From NCBI GenBank assembly GCA_025056565.1, contig JANWWA010000007.1:1-64000 (forward strand): a DNA stretch of 64,000 bases, written 5' to 3'. This DNA comes from Chloroherpetonaceae bacterium. GTDB lineage: Bacteria; Bacteroidota; Chlorobiia; Chlorobiales; Thermochlorobacteraceae. This document shows positions 26,630 through 35,765 of this stretch, piece after piece. Both the position numbers and the translations under genes were made by a program. The notes beneath the pieces are model-generated. The model did no database searches, was not told the origin of the DNA, and saw only the letters and a list, made by a program, of their open reading frames with translations. Every line of letters starts with the position of its first letter. Position 1 is the first letter of the stretch.

Positions 26630-26928
26630 GCCTGCTGGGCGATCTGCGCAAATCCGTGCGTGAAGCGGGCGAGGCACAGCGTAAGTCGGCTGCATATTTG
26701 AGCGTTGGGATTCAGATAGCTGTTGCGTTTGCACTGTTCGTGTTTGGTGGCTACAAGCTCGACGAGGCACTGGGCACAAAGCCTATCTTTCTACTTCTTG
26801 GCATGCTGTGTGCCTTGATTGCCCTTTTTACGATTCTCCTTCGCCTTGCAGGATGGAGCTCAGGATCTTCTCGCACCCTTTCAGATTCTACATCTCCGAA
26901 GTCTAATTCAAGCACTAATCCACAATGA
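26626..26928 (+). CDS. AtpZ/AtpI-type ATP synthase accessory protein
   Basis: A 100-residue protein with two membrane helices (about 25-45 and 52-75: IQIAVAFALFVFGGYKLDE and FLLLGMLCALIALFTI) of the AtpZ family, proposed to help assemble the c-ring or carry Mg or Ca with AtpI. The short soluble tail rich in Ser and Thr (SSGSSRTLSDSTSPKSN) is not conserved. ATGA overlaps link it to bactofilin upstream and to the next gene downstream. It heads the Fo gene cluster. Confidence 0.82.
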   Translation: MSLLGDLRKSVREAGEAQRKSAAYLSVGIQIAVAFALFVFGGYKLDEALGTKPIFLLLGMLCALIALFTILLRLAGWSSGSSRTLSDSTSPKSNSSTNPQ

Positions 26929-27332
26929 AATTAATATCCGCTAAACCGCTCTTGGATTTTCTTGCCTTGATGGCTATCTTTACTTTTCTTCTGTGGATAC
27001 TGATTGCGCTGGCTGGAATTGGGTCGCACTCGGTTTTCTATGCGTGGGCGATTGTCGCCACAAATGCAGTGCTGGGCTATGTCCTCTTTGAGTACGGCTA
27101 CGCGATAAAATCGCCCCATTTCTTCCGCACCGTGTTGCTTGGGCAAGCGATGCGTCTTTTTTTTGTCGCAGCCGCTATTGTGGCACTCACGCTTCTCCGA
27201 GTGGTGGAATTAGCACCTTTTGCTTGGTCAGTGATAGGCTTTTACGCAGTTTATCTACCTATTGAGGTGTTGGCATGCCTTGGTAGGATGAAAATGGAAA
27301 AAAGATTGGAGAAGTTAAGACAACTTTTTTAA
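26925..27332 (+). CDS. AtpI-like ATP synthase subunit I family membrane protein
   Basis: A 135-residue protein with four predicted membrane helices (about 7-28, 36-55, 69-90 and 96-115). It has no strong motif, but position between atpZ and atpB and the helix pattern match ATP synthase protein I. The C-terminus is charged (KMEKRLEKLRQLF). Overlap of ATGA with the upstream gene and six bases to the GTG of atpB show tight coupling. Family identity is inferred from context and topology more than from sequence. Confidence 0.7.
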   Translation: MKLISAKPLLDFLALMAIFTFLLWILIALAGIGSHSVFYAWAIVATNAVLGYVLFEYGYAIKSPHFFRTVLLGQAMRLFFVAAAIVALTLLRVVELAPFAWSVIGFYAVYLPIEVLACLGRMKMEKRLEKLRQLF

Positions 27333-27347
27333 CTGTCTGTGGCTTAT

Positions 27348-28262
27348 ATGCTTGGCTTGAAGGCATCTTTTCTTGCGCTTAGCCTTGCGGCAATCGTGAG
27401 CTTGCCTGCTTTGGCTTCCGACTCCAAGCACGATGAAGGCGATAGCCAGAAATTAGACGTAATGCATCACATTTTAGATGCTCGCACCTTAGATTTTGAG
27501 CCTTTCGGGGAGATACATTTGCCGCAGTTTCCACCCATTCAGATTGGCAGTTTTACGATTGATATTTCACCTACTCGCCATGTGGTGATGATGTGGATTG
27601 CCTCGGCGTTGCTCTTAGCGCTGATGATTCGCGTCGGCAATCGCTACAAAGCGATGACTTCACCAGCGGCGCCAAGCGGGCTAGCGAATGTGGTGGAAGC
27701 GGTCGTGCAGTTTATCCGTGACGACATTGCGCGCCCGAATATTGGTGAGCACTATCAGCGCTTTCTGCCTTATCTTTTGACGGTCTTTTTCTTCATTCTT
27801 TTCTGCAATTTGCTTGGTCTGGTACCTTTTGCTGCAACTGCTACGGGCAACATTGCCGTAACGATGACGCTTGCTACGTTCACATTTGTTCTCACGCAGT
27901 ATGCAGGTATTCGGGAAAACGGCATTCGTGGGTGGCTTGCGCATCTGACAGGCGGCGCACCGCCTGTGCTCTGGATTATTATGATTCCTGTGGAAATTGT
28001 CAGTCTCTTTGTCAAGCCCTTTGCACTCACGATGCGTCTTTTTGCCAATATGACCGCTGGGCACACGGTTATTATCGTGCTCATCAGCTTAATTTTTATC
28101 TTTAAGAGTTTTCTAGTCGCACCTGTTTCAATTGCACTCACGCTGGCTATCTACGGCTTGGAGCTGTTTGTTGCCTTTATGCAGGCTTACATTTTCACGA
28201 TGCTCTCGAGCGTTTTTATTGGCTTAGCGATGGCGCATGGGCACGAAGAGGGTGCGCACTGA
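27348..28262 (+). CDS. atpB: ATP synthase Fo subunit a
   Basis: Subunit a forms the two half-channels for protons against the rotating c-ring in the inner membrane. The essential Arg is in [16 protein letters not shown], with the conserved final-helix [21 protein letters not shown]. The N-terminus has a signal-peptide-like segment ([13 protein letters not shown]) and an extra periplasmic part of about 45 residues, as in Bacteroidota/Chlorobiota subunits, so the product is 304 residues. I use the ATG at 27348; a GTG at 27339 is also in frame and neither has a clear ribosome binding site. The His-rich end HGHEEGAH is normal for the family. Confidence 0.96.
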   Translation: MLGLKASFLALSLAAIVSLPALASDSKHDEGDSQKLDVMHHILDARTLDFEPFGEIHLPQFPPIQIGSFTIDISPTRHVVMMWIASALLLALMIRVGNRYKAMTSPAAPSGLANVVEAVVQFIRDDIARPNIGEHYQRFLPYLLTVFFFILFCNLLGLVPFAATATGNIAVTMTLATFTFVLTQYAGIRENGIRGWLAHLTGGAPPVLWIIMIPVEIVSLFVKPFALTMRLFANMTAGHTVIIVLISLIFIFKSFLVAPVSIALTLAIYGLELFVAFMQAYIFTMLSSVFIGLAMAHGHEEGAH

Positions 28263-28309
28263 ATAGTGCGTTTTTTCTTTTAACCATCTCCTGGAGGAAA
28301 ACATCAAAC

Positions 28310-28537
28310 ATGGGTAACGAAGCACTTGCATTTCTGGGCGCAGGCATCGGCGCTGGTATTGCCGCTGTCGGTGCGGGCATTGGTATTGGCAATGCAGTAG
28401 GCTCTGCTGCCGAAGCAATTGCCCGTCAACCTCAAGCCTCGGGCGACATTCGCGGTCTGACTCTCATTGCTGCGGGTCTGGTTGAAGGTGCAGCGATTAT
28501 TGCGCTGGTCGTGTGCTTGCTCCTTGCCATAAAGTAA
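28310..28537 (+). CDS. atpE: ATP synthase Fo subunit c
   Basis: The 75-residue c subunit is a two-helix hairpin. The first helix is Gly-rich (GAGIGAGIAAVGAGIGIG), the polar loop has EAIARQPQA and the second helix carries the ion-binding Glu in AAGLVEGAAII. The first helix lacks the Gln and the second lacks the Ser next to Glu that mark sodium-binding rings, so proton coupling is expected. A strong GGAGG (28290-28294) precedes the ATG, in line with the high demand for c subunits. A hairpin follows before atpF. Confidence 0.97.
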   Translation: MGNEALAFLGAGIGAGIAAVGAGIGIGNAVGSAAEAIARQPQASGDIRGLTLIAAGLVEGAAIIALVVCLLLAIK

Positions 28538-28543
28538 CCTATC

Positions 28544-28576
28544 GGGCGTAAGGCATTGCCTTGCGCCCATTTTCTT
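28544..28576 (+). terminator. Intercistronic hairpin between atpE and atpF (attenuator or RNA stabiliser)
   Basis: GGGCGTAAGG at 28544-28553 pairs with CCTTGCGCCC at 28559-28568 (one G-U pair) around a five-base loop, followed by ATTTTCTT. The T tract is interrupted, so partial rather than full termination is expected. Since atpF and atpH follow on the same strand, the structure probably helps to raise atpE mRNA above that of atpF. Confidence 0.65.
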
Positions 28577-28602
28577 AAATTTGCGTTGAACCGATACCGT
28601 TT

Positions 28603-29145
28603 ATGGCGCTACTTAGTCTCATTTTGCTGGAGGGCAGTCTGCTGAGTCCCAACCCTGGACTGATTTTCTGGACTGCGGTTACTTTTCTCATTTTGCTGTT
28701 CGTCTTGCGTGCTACAGCTTGGACGCCGATTGTCAATGCCTTAGACGAGCGTGAACGCAGCATTCAATCGGCAATTGCACGCGCAGAACAAGCTCGCACC
28801 GAAGCTGAAAAACTCTTAGCTGAGCACAAAGCGATGCTGGCTAAGGCTCAGTTAGAAGCTGACCGCATTATTCAGGAAAGCCGAGTGGCGGCAGAAAAGA
28901 TTCGCAGCGAGATTTTGGAGAAGGCAAATGCCGAAGCACGCAAAATGATTGAAGAAGCCAAGCTCACAATTGCCACAGAAAGACAGCGTGCCTTAGCGGC
29001 TCTGCGCGATGAGGTCGCTGAACTTGCTATTAAGAGCGCTGAGCTGATTATTCGCCACAATCTTGATGCAGAGCGACACAAGGAGCTTATTGCCGCTGCC
29101 CTAAATGAGATGCCCGCTCAGGTTACAGAATTTGCTGGCAAGTAA
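28603..29145 (+). CDS. atpF: ATP synthase Fo subunit b
   Basis: A 180-residue peripheral-stalk subunit: one membrane helix near the N-terminus (about 18-38; LIFWTAVTFLILLFVLRATAW) with the conserved NPGLIFWT start, then a long charged helix (about 45-170) with Ala/Glu/Arg heptads that forms the right-handed coiled-coil stator. Length and layout are standard. It starts 35 bases after the hairpin behind atpE and ends 20 bases before atpH. Confidence 0.96.
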   Translation: MALLSLILLEGSLLSPNPGLIFWTAVTFLILLFVLRATAWTPIVNALDERERSIQSAIARAEQARTEAEKLLAEHKAMLAKAQLEADRIIQESRVAAEKIRSEILEKANAEARKMIEEAKLTIATERQRALAALRDEVAELAIKSAELIIRHNLDAERHKELIAAALNEMPAQVTEFAGK

Positions 29146-29165
29146 TTCAAAAACGTTTGCGCCAA

Positions 29166-29705
29166 ATGAAATCACGTGTTGGTTTGCGCTACGCCACAGC
29201 TATCCTTCAAGGTGCGGGTGAAGATCTCCCGACTGTTGCCCAAGACCTTGAGCTGGTTAAGCAAATCCTTGCTGAATCCAAAGAACTCAGCAATGTGCTC
29301 AAAAGTCCCATTGTAAAAGACGATGACAAAATTGCCATCTTAAAGCAGGTCTTCATCGGTAGAATTTCCATCAAAACGCTGGAGGCACTTGAGCTACTTG
29401 TGCGCAAAGGTCGCAGTGCCTTTATTGCAGATACGATTGCTGAATTTCAAGCTTTGCTTGATGCCCAAAACGGAGTGCTCAATGCCGAAGTTTGCAGCGC
29501 TGTGGAGTTAGATGATACACAGAAGAACCTGATTTCAGCACAGTTGGAGCGCCTTATGCACAAAAAGGTTCGTCTCTCCACTAAAGTAATGCCAGCTCTC
29601 ATCGGTGGTCTGACCATCCGTATTGGTGATACCGTCATTGATAGTAGCGTCAAACACCAGCTTGAACGATTGCGCGGAAAGTTTAAGCAAGCTGTGCTGA
29701 ATTAA
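29166..29705 (+). CDS. atpH: ATP synthase F1 subunit delta
   Basis: Delta joins the top of F1 to the b stalk. The 179-residue protein opens with SRVGLRYATAILQGA, matching the typical N-terminal helical domain, and ends with the conserved sequence GGLTIRIGDTVIDSSVKHQLERLR (seen at about residues 147-170), the family signature. A TTG at 29157 gives a slightly longer frame; the ATG at 29166 is preferred. It is the last gene of the cluster: atpA and atpG do not follow, unlike in most bacteria, since the next gene is convergent. Confidence 0.95.
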   Translation: MKSRVGLRYATAILQGAGEDLPTVAQDLELVKQILAESKELSNVLKSPIVKDDDKIAILKQVFIGRISIKTLEALELLVRKGRSAFIADTIAEFQALLDAQNGVLNAEVCSAVELDDTQKNLISAQLERLMHKKVRLSTKVMPALIGGLTIRIGDTVIDSSVKHQLERLRGKFKQAVLN

Positions 29706-29804
29706 CTGCTCTCTCTGCTCCTTATGTTTGTCTTTTCCTCAGCCGCATCATCGGTCAGAGTTGCTACGCTCCTACAGCTATCGCACGCAATTGGCTGTTC
29801 TTTC

Positions 29805-30692
29805 TTAGTATTGGAACTGCAGCGTCAAAATGTTGGCTGAGCCTAATTGGCTGGTGAATGGAATAAAGGCGTAGTCAAAGACGATACTTGCCCACTTAAT
29901 GCCCACACCCGCTGAGAAGTTGCGGGCTGCATTTCCAAGCATTGCACCGATGCGAAGCCAGAGCAGCTCTCGGAACATATACTCTGCTCCTACGCTCAGA
30001 TGTGCTGCATCTGAAAAGACGCTCACGGCGTTGGCTTCCAGTATCAAGGAACTTTCCACAGTGGGCAGCATCAGTTGGTAGGCAGCGCCAATGCGTAGCA
30101 GCGCTGGCAGTCTTGTGCTTTCACTTGCCAGTGCATTCATTGCTCCCACATTTTGCAGCGATGCTCCTAAAGTTAGTCCCTGAAGCGGGCGGAACAGACC
30201 TGATATATCGACTGCAAAGCCCGTTGCATCATCAATAAAGATGCGCTCAAAGAGAAACTTGCCCGTTAGAGCTATGGCGAGCTTATCTGTTAGGTTTTGG
30301 CTGTAGGCGACACTGGCAGCGAGATTTTGTGCCGCAAATGTGCCTTCGGGCGTTGGCGTAGGACGCAAGCGAATCGGAATGTTACTTACCGTGAGCCAAA
30401 AGAGCGAAACGCCCAGCGCACTTTGACCGAAGTTGAACTTGGTTGCGACGTAACTTGCATAGGTATCCAAGAGCCAGAAACTTTGCGAGAAAAGGATACC
30501 AGATTTTTCGCTTGCAGAAAGTAGTGCAGAATTGTAGTAATTCGCTGCTGCGCTTTGTGCAGAGGCGACACCTGTGTTGGCTAAGGCTTGTTCTCGCGCA
30601 GTTACGCCTACTTGCAGGAAGGAGAGCCCCGTTTGGCTGAACAGCGACAGTGGATAGCAGAGCAGAAGAATAGCAAGAAAAAATTGACGCAT
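29805..30692 (-). CDS. PorV/PorQ-like outer membrane beta-barrel protein
   Basis: A 295-residue protein with signal peptide (FFLAILLLCYPLSLFSQ) and a FadL-like barrel of the UPF0164/PorV type. The opening GLSFLQVGVTAREQALANTGVASAQSAAANYYN region resembles PorV and PorQ family members, where the conserved G-x-x-A-x-A-N pattern follows the cleavage site. PorV family proteins act in type IX secretion in Bacteroidota, but many paralogues have no proven role and no other por gene is here. It ends in FQY, a typical barrel terminus. Start chosen at 30692 because it leads straight into the signal peptide. Confidence 0.75.
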   Translation of the reverse strand: MRQFFLAILLLCYPLSLFSQTGLSFLQVGVTAREQALANTGVASAQSAAANYYNSALLSASEKSGILFSQSFWLLDTYASYVATKFNFGQSALGVSLFWLTVSNIPIRLRPTPTPEGTFAAQNLAASVAYSQNLTDKLAIALTGKFLFERIFIDDATGFAVDISGLFRPLQGLTLGASLQNVGAMNALASESTRLPALLRIGAAYQLMLPTVESSLILEANAVSVFSDAAHLSVGAEYMFRELLWLRIGAMLGNAARNFSAGVGIKWASIVFDYAFIPFTSQLGSANILTLQFQY

Positions 30693-30753
30693 AGCGCTAA
30701 AAGTAGGAAGGGACTTACTTCTGTGTAAGCCCAGCAAAAGCCCCTTATGTCGC

Positions 30754-31545
30754 TTAGTTTTTATCTTTGCTGGCCTCTAGTAAGATGCGCTTTTCTTCGC
30801 TAGTGAGCGACTCATAGCCACTGCGTGAAATCTTGTCTAAAATCTCATCAATGCGGTCTTGCGTGATGTGACGAGAAGAGGAGCGATACGACTGTGAGCG
30901 CGACCCACTGGCTGAAATTTTTTCAAACCACGACTGGAACGGGAACTCTCGCTGCATTACCTTTATGTAGATGTATCCAATCGCCATTCCGCCCAAGTGG
31001 GCAAAGTGCGCAATACCGCTGGAAGATTGGTCGAAGCTCGCAATAAACTCTAAGACAGCATAGAGTGCGACCAGATACTTCGCCTTGATAGGAAGGAGAA
31101 AATAAATGTAGATGTATCGGTCAGGAAACATCATTCCGAAAGCCAATAGCACGCCATAGACGGCACCTGACGCCCCTACAGTCGGATACACGCCGCTTGT
31201 TAGCAGCAGATTGATAATTCCTGCACCAATGCCACAGGTAAAGTAGTAGATTGTAAATTGCTGCGTGCCCCAATAGTTTTCAATCTCTGCCCCAAACATC
31301 CATAGCGCGAACATATTGAAGAGAATGTGCCAAACGCCGCCGTGCATAAACATATAGGTTACAAGCTGCCAAATCTCAAAGCGGTTCGAGTCCAACGTCC
31401 AGAGCGCGCCAAACTCCAACAGAGGCACCCGCATCGGTGTAAAAAACTGGAAGAAAAAGACGACTACATTGACGATGATGATTAACTTAATCGCAGGCGG
31501 CATCACGGAGAATCCACCTGGGCGATACTCATCGTAATACCTCAT
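30754..31545 (-). CDS. Rhomboid family intramembrane serine protease with C-terminal DUF6576-like tail
   Basis: The 263-residue protein has six membrane helices. The catalytic Ser126 is in GASGAVYG and His183 in AHFAHLGG; HGGVWHILFNMFAL carries the conserved His and Asn of helix 2. After the last helix a cytoplasmic tail (about 215-263; DRIDEILDKISRSGYESLT, then SEEKRILLEASK) matches the small C-terminal domain often joined to rhomboids of Bacteroidota. Substrates are unknown. It is 62 bases upstream of the PorV-like gene on the same strand; a second rhomboid is at 38866-39480. Confidence 0.92.
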   Translation of the reverse strand: MRYYDEYRPGGFSVMPPAIKLIIIVNVVVFFFQFFTPMRVPLLEFGALWTLDSNRFEIWQLVTYMFMHGGVWHILFNMFALWMFGAEIENYWGTQQFTIYYFTCGIGAGIINLLLTSGVYPTVGASGAVYGVLLAFGMMFPDRYIYIYFLLPIKAKYLVALYAVLEFIASFDQSSSGIAHFAHLGGMAIGYIYIKVMQREFPFQSWFEKISASGSRSQSYRSSSRHITQDRIDEILDKISRSGYESLTSEEKRILLEASKDKN

Positions 31546-31816
31546 ACTGTCTCCTTCCTTGTTTAGTCTCAGTAAGCGAAACAGATGTTTGTGGCAAAAG
31601 ATTCGCTCAAACTTAATACGTGTTCAGATTGCAAGCAAAATTTCACCTGTTCTTTTTGCCTTCGTTCTATGCCTTCTTTTTTTGCAAGTGAAAGGATAGG
31701 AAAGCCTTGCAACCTGTTTCATTTTTCCTTCTTGCAGTCTTCATCAATCTATCCTTTGCACAAGTGCACTTTGCACAAACGTTCTCCACAAACTTGTTAC
31801 AACATGATTCCACTGG
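31546..31816. other. Intergenic region of 271 bases without a recognised gene
   Basis: The region lies between the rhomboid start (minus) and the pgk stop (minus). One open frame on the plus strand runs into pgk antisense and shows no family resemblance. I see no terminator with a T run for pgk. It probably holds the rhomboid promoter only. Confidence 0.4.
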
Positions 31817-33013
31817 CTACTTATCGTTCAGTGCTGCGATGCCGGGCAACACTTTGCCTTCGAGGAACTCCAGACTTGCTCCGCCGCCTGTTGAGACATG
31901 CGTAACGGATTTTTCCAGACCTGCTTTGGCAATTGCCGCCGCACTGTCACCTCCACCAATGACCGTGATAGCCCCTTTTGCCGTTGCTTCAGCTAAGGCT
32001 TTTGCAATTTCCACTGTGCCAGTGGCAAACTTTTCCATTTCGAAAACGCCCATCGGGCCGTTCCACACCACTGTCTTAGCGCTAAGAATTTCCTTTCGAT
32101 ACATCTCAATTGTTCTCGGCCCGATGTCCATTCCAATCCAATCGTCTGGAATGTCCGTAATCTGCACAACTTTGCTTTCCGCATCAGGCTCAAATTTATT
32201 GGCGACCACCACATCCAGTGGCAAAAAGAGTGAGACACCTTTCGCATCAGCACGCTCCATTACCGCTTTTGCCACGTCTAACTTGTCATCTTCAACCAGC
32301 GACTTGCCCACTCTTAGACTATTTGCTTTGAAGAAGGTAAAAATCATTGCACCTCCAACCAAGATTTTGTCAACCTTATCAATCAGTCGCTCCAAGACGT
32401 CAATTTTGCCTGAAATTTTTGCTCCTCCCAAGATGGCCACGAAGGGTCTTGCGGGGTTTTCAGTCGCTTCACCGAGATACTTTAGCTCTTTTTCAATAAG
32501 AAAGCCTGCCACCGCTACTGGCACAAAGCGCGTGACGCCTTCGGTTGAGGCGTGTGCACGGTGCGCTGTGCCAAACGCATCATTGACATAAATCTCACCT
32601 AACGCTGCCAGCTTCTTTGCAAACTCTGGATTGTTATCCTCCTCGTCAGGATAGAAGCGCAGGTTTTCGAGCATCAAGACCTCGCCGTTTTTCAAGGCGT
32701 GCACCTTTGCTTCGACTTCAGGACCGATGCAGTCTTCTGCCATCTGCACAGGTCGCCCTAGAAGTTCAGAGAGCCGTTCTGCTGCGGGTCTAAGGGAGAA
32801 CTCCATATTGCGCTTGCCTTTCGGTCGCCCCAAGTGCGACATTAGAATTACGCGCGCGCCGTCGCTTACAAGTTTCTGAATCGTAGGTAGCGACTCCCGA
32901 ATACGCGTGTCATCTTCAATGCGCCCCGACTTGTCAAGTGGCACGTTGAAGTCGACGCGCACCAGTACCCGTTTGCCGCTAACAGAGATATCCGAGATAG
33001 TTTTCTTGTTCAT
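31817..33013 (-). CDS. pgk: Phosphoglycerate kinase
   Basis: Pgk transfers phosphate between 1,3-bisphosphoglycerate and ADP in glycolysis and gluconeogenesis. The 398-residue length is normal. Motifs seen: [14 protein letters not shown] at about 17-30, SHLGRPKG at about 59-66, [22 protein letters not shown], and the C-terminal nucleotide-binding [13 protein letters not shown]. It lies 18 bases after the large lipoprotein gene on the same strand, a placement without an obvious functional link. The 271-base gap beyond its stop holds no gene that I can see. Confidence 0.98.
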   Translation of the reverse strand: MNKKTISDISVSGKRVLVRVDFNVPLDKSGRIEDDTRIRESLPTIQKLVSDGARVILMSHLGRPKGKRNMEFSLRPAAERLSELLGRPVQMAEDCIGPEVEAKVHALKNGEVLMLENLRFYPDEEDNNPEFAKKLAALGEIYVNDAFGTAHRAHASTEGVTRFVPVAVAGFLIEKELKYLGEATENPARPFVAILGGAKISGKIDVLERLIDKVDKILVGGAMIFTFFKANSLRVGKSLVEDDKLDVAKAVMERADAKGVSLFLPLDVVVANKFEPDAESKVVQITDIPDDWIGMDIGPRTIEMYRKEILSAKTVVWNGPMGVFEMEKFATGTVEIAKALAEATAKGAITVIGGGDSAAAIAKAGLEKSVTHVSTGGGASLEFLEGKVLPGIAALNDK

Positions 33014-33031
33014 ACTACACTGCGTTAAAAG

Positions 33032-35098
33032 TTAGTCTGATGAGCCGATGCGATAGGTGCTTTGAACAATTGCACGCAGTTGCAGCACATCGCTTGCACG
33101 CACACGTGCCAGCTGTGGTTGAGCACCTTGCCTTGTGTCGGCTTGCAGTTCAAGAAAGAGATAGCGTGCCCGAGGCAATGCTTTCAGCTCTTCATCATTT
33201 AGCTCGAGCACAATGCGGCTTGGCGTCAAGGCTGTGCTCTCGCCAGCCGCATTGACAGGTGCCGCAGCAATCGTTGCAAAGTCAGCGCGCGGTAACGACA
33301 GCGTTTGGCGCGTGGTGGCACTGACTACAATCGGTCGATACGCCGCATCCAGAAATACCGTCCTAAGACGCGTGTTGATGGGGAGACTGGATTGCACCTG
33401 CAGGGCAAGGCGTGCAGCTTGCACACTGCTCAGGTCAGGCGGTGTTAGTGCTACAGTATCACGCAAACCAAAGGCTGCAAGGTTGAATCGGAAGGGCAAG
33501 CGGAAACTGAGAGCCACGCTGACGCGACTTGTATCCGTTACGAACCCAAATACTCGGTTTGGGTTCAGCACAGCCGTGCCGCGCGTCACGATGCGATTCG
33601 GCAGGCGCGTAAAAACTTGCGAGATGTTGCTATTCTGCGCATTGAGTACCAGCCGCGTGGTGGCATTTGGTGACACTTCCAGCGTAATTGGCTGACCATT
33701 CAGCAGCACATCTAAAGAATCACGTCGACGCGCACTGAAAGTTACAAAACGGGTCGTAGATCGCACCAAAAAGCCAATTGAACTTTGAAAGTCCAGCGTG
33801 AGATTTGGAAATAGTTCTCCACTCAGCGTGTCGACATCCGACAAGTTTAGCTCAAGCGGGTCGAGTGTAAAGCTAAAATCCAGCGGACGGTTTTCATCGA
33901 CACGCCAGACCACGCCTTCCGCACGAGAAGCGGCAATCTGCGCGGTTTGATAGACGGTTACAAACTCTGTGTTTGGGTCAATGCGAATAAAGTCTCGTGC
34001 TTCGTTGGTGCGTGCCGTAATTTCATACGGAATCACGGTATCACCCTGAGCTGTAATCGTCCAGCCCCCGAGATTCGAGATAGTTACAACTGCGGTTTGC
34101 AGTGCTGGCACGAAGGTCTCCTCTTCATAGCGGCGATTGCCTTGCGTAACGGTGGGCAGGACTACACGCGCAGTGCCGTTAATCGCAATTGGATTAATAA
34201 AGCGTATGCTGACTGTTCCGCGTCGCAGTGTAACGCTGCGTAAGCGCTCTACAACCCCGCCTGTCGCACGCACCGTGCCCTTCTCCAAAAAGGTCTGTGC
34301 TTGGAAGCGCACTTCTGCCGCAGAGTAGGCAACTGTGTCGGTTGGCTGAATTGTTACCGTGAGCGGTGCCGTCAGTGCAATGGTTGCAGCCTGCGCTGGA
34401 ATGACGCCATTTACAATCCGCACTGCTAAGCGACTTGTAAAGCGCTGATTAGACAGCATCACTGAGTCCATCACCGTTTGACCTGCATTCAGGCTCGGCA
34501 CGGTTATTGCGCCTAGTGTTACATTTTGCGTCAGGTCTTGCAGCTCAAAGCGTAGTTGCTCGAAGCGCACACCTGTGCCATTGGACACACGGATTTTGAT
34601 GCCGCCTTCCACCACATCTACAAAACGAATGTTCTCGTCGAGCTCGAAGCGATATGCTTCAGAGCGAAGATTGTCGAATCGTGGCAAAGTCGTGCTACCT
34701 GTTGGCAACGAAATGCCCGATGCGGAGGCGATACTACCTAAGGATTGCGTTGCGCTCTTTTCGAACTTAGGAATTCGCAGTCGTCGGCTTGCTTTTGTGC
34801 GTGCTGAATCTGAGATGCGAATTGTCAGTGAGTCGCCAATGTCGAAGGTGCTGCGGTATGTGGTATCATAGACGAACTGAATATCGCCAGACGGTGTAAT
34901 TTCTAGCGGCGGGTCTTTTAATTTTCCAATGAGCGAGCGAGCGGTGTAGCTTGCGTTCAAAAGCGGAAATGCACCCGAAATATCCCAGATGGGTGTAACA
35001 GGACGCTCTATGTTGCAACTAATTGCGCCAAGTAGCAGCGTGAGCAAAATTGCACGGGCTAGCAAGGTTTTCACGGCACAATTTCTCGGGATAGACAA
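33032..35098 (-). CDS. Large lipoprotein of unknown function
   Basis: I do not recognise the family. The 688-residue protein starts with a lipoprotein signal (LLTLLLGAISCNIERP, modified Cys at about residue 28) and continues as beta-rich sequence with many Thr, Arg and Val and repeated short blocks, consistent with tandem Ig-like or jelly-roll domains exposed at the cell surface or in the periplasm. There are no catalytic motifs and almost no Cys after the lipid site. It is divergent from the DUF457 gene and followed closely by pgk. The role is open; an outer-membrane surface lipoprotein is the plain reading. Confidence 0.72.
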   Translation of the reverse strand: MSIPRNCAVKTLLARAILLTLLLGAISCNIERPVTPIWDISGAFPLLNASYTARSLIGKLKDPPLEITPSGDIQFVYDTTYRSTFDIGDSLTIRISDSARTKASRRLRIPKFEKSATQSLGSIASASGISLPTGSTTLPRFDNLRSEAYRFELDENIRFVDVVEGGIKIRVSNGTGVRFEQLRFELQDLTQNVTLGAITVPSLNAGQTVMDSVMLSNQRFTSRLAVRIVNGVIPAQAATIALTAPLTVTIQPTDTVAYSAAEVRFQAQTFLEKGTVRATGGVVERLRSVTLRRGTVSIRFINPIAINGTARVVLPTVTQGNRRYEEETFVPALQTAVVTISNLGGWTITAQGDTVIPYEITARTNEARDFIRIDPNTEFVTVYQTAQIAASRAEGVVWRVDENRPLDFSFTLDPLELNLSDVDTLSGELFPNLTLDFQSSIGFLVRSTTRFVTFSARRRDSLDVLLNGQPITLEVSPNATTRLVLNAQNSNISQVFTRLPNRIVTRGTAVLNPNRVFGFVTDTSRVSVALSFRLPFRFNLAAFGLRDTVALTPPDLSSVQAARLALQVQSSLPINTRLRTVFLDAAYRPIVVSATTRQTLSLPRADFATIAAAPVNAAGESTALTPSRIVLELNDEELKALPRARYLFLELQADTRQGAQPQLARVRASDVLQLRAIVQSTYRIGSSD

Positions 35099-35141
35099 GT
35101 TTGCAGCGTAAAGTAAGAAATAATTTCAAAAAAGCGTTTGA

Positions 35142-35624
35142 ATGGCATCATATCGCGGACACTTGTGGGGCGGCATCATTTTCTTTGTTCCATTTGTGTT
35201 GCTCCTTGTTTTTTTCTTCGACTTCTACCGCCAGCCTCTTCCAGCGCTGCTGGTGCAGATTGTGATTTTGCTCGGCATTACAATGCTGTTTGCACTGTTT
35301 CCTGACATTGACATCAAGAGCAAAGGGCAGCGCATTTTCTACCTCATCTTTTTTTGCGTCGACATTCTCCTTATTGCCACAGGGCACTGGCGCGAAGCAG
35401 CATTTTTGGGACTTTTTGCGATGTTACCACTTATCACCGAGCATCGTGGCTGGACGCACTCTTTTTGGGCTGCGCTTGTTATTCCGCTGCCTTTTTTGCT
35501 TCTTCCTATCTGGTTTGCCAAAGCTGGCTGGAAAGCGGGTCTGCCCTACTACCTTGCTGCCGTTACAGGCTACCTCAGCCATCGTTTCATGGACGGTATC
35601 TTCTTTGGTCGTGGAAAGCGCTGA
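35142..35624 (+). CDS. DUF457/YdjM-type membrane-bound metal-dependent hydrolase
   Basis: A 160-residue integral membrane protein with four hydrophobic helices and the family's potential metal ligands: an early His in YRGHLWGG, FPDIDIKSKG, HRGWTHS, and a late SHRFMDG. These place it in the COG1988/YdjM group. Enzymatic activity of the group has not been shown beyond prediction. It stands alone, divergent from the lipoprotein gene and 141 bases ahead of the cyclase gene. Confidence 0.85.
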   Translation: MASYRGHLWGGIIFFVPFVLLLVFFFDFYRQPLPALLVQIVILLGITMLFALFPDIDIKSKGQRIFYLIFFCVDILLIATGHWREAAFLGLFAMLPLITEHRGWTHSFWAALVIPLPFLLLPIWFAKAGWKAGLPYYLAAVTGYLSHRFMDGIFFGRGKR

Positions 35625-35765
35625 GATGTGTCTGTCCGTGCAGTGCTGCACCTGAATGGCTCTTGCTTTGCCTCCTTCCTAACACCGCTGCTGCCTGCGC
35701 AACTGCTGACACGATTTGTCTATAAATTTCAGCGTGCTAAATTTCTCTGAAAACCGTGATGCACT

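Noticed and set aside
31585-31905. Cys-rich plus-strand open frame between rhomboid and pgk
   Set aside because: It runs into the 3' end of pgk antisense, lacks a ribosome binding site and shows no motif spacing typical of a zinc protein.
35638-35651. Palindrome GTGCAGTGCTGCAC after the DUF457 gene
   Set aside because: Short and without a T run or position relative to a promoter that would give it a role; chance is likely.
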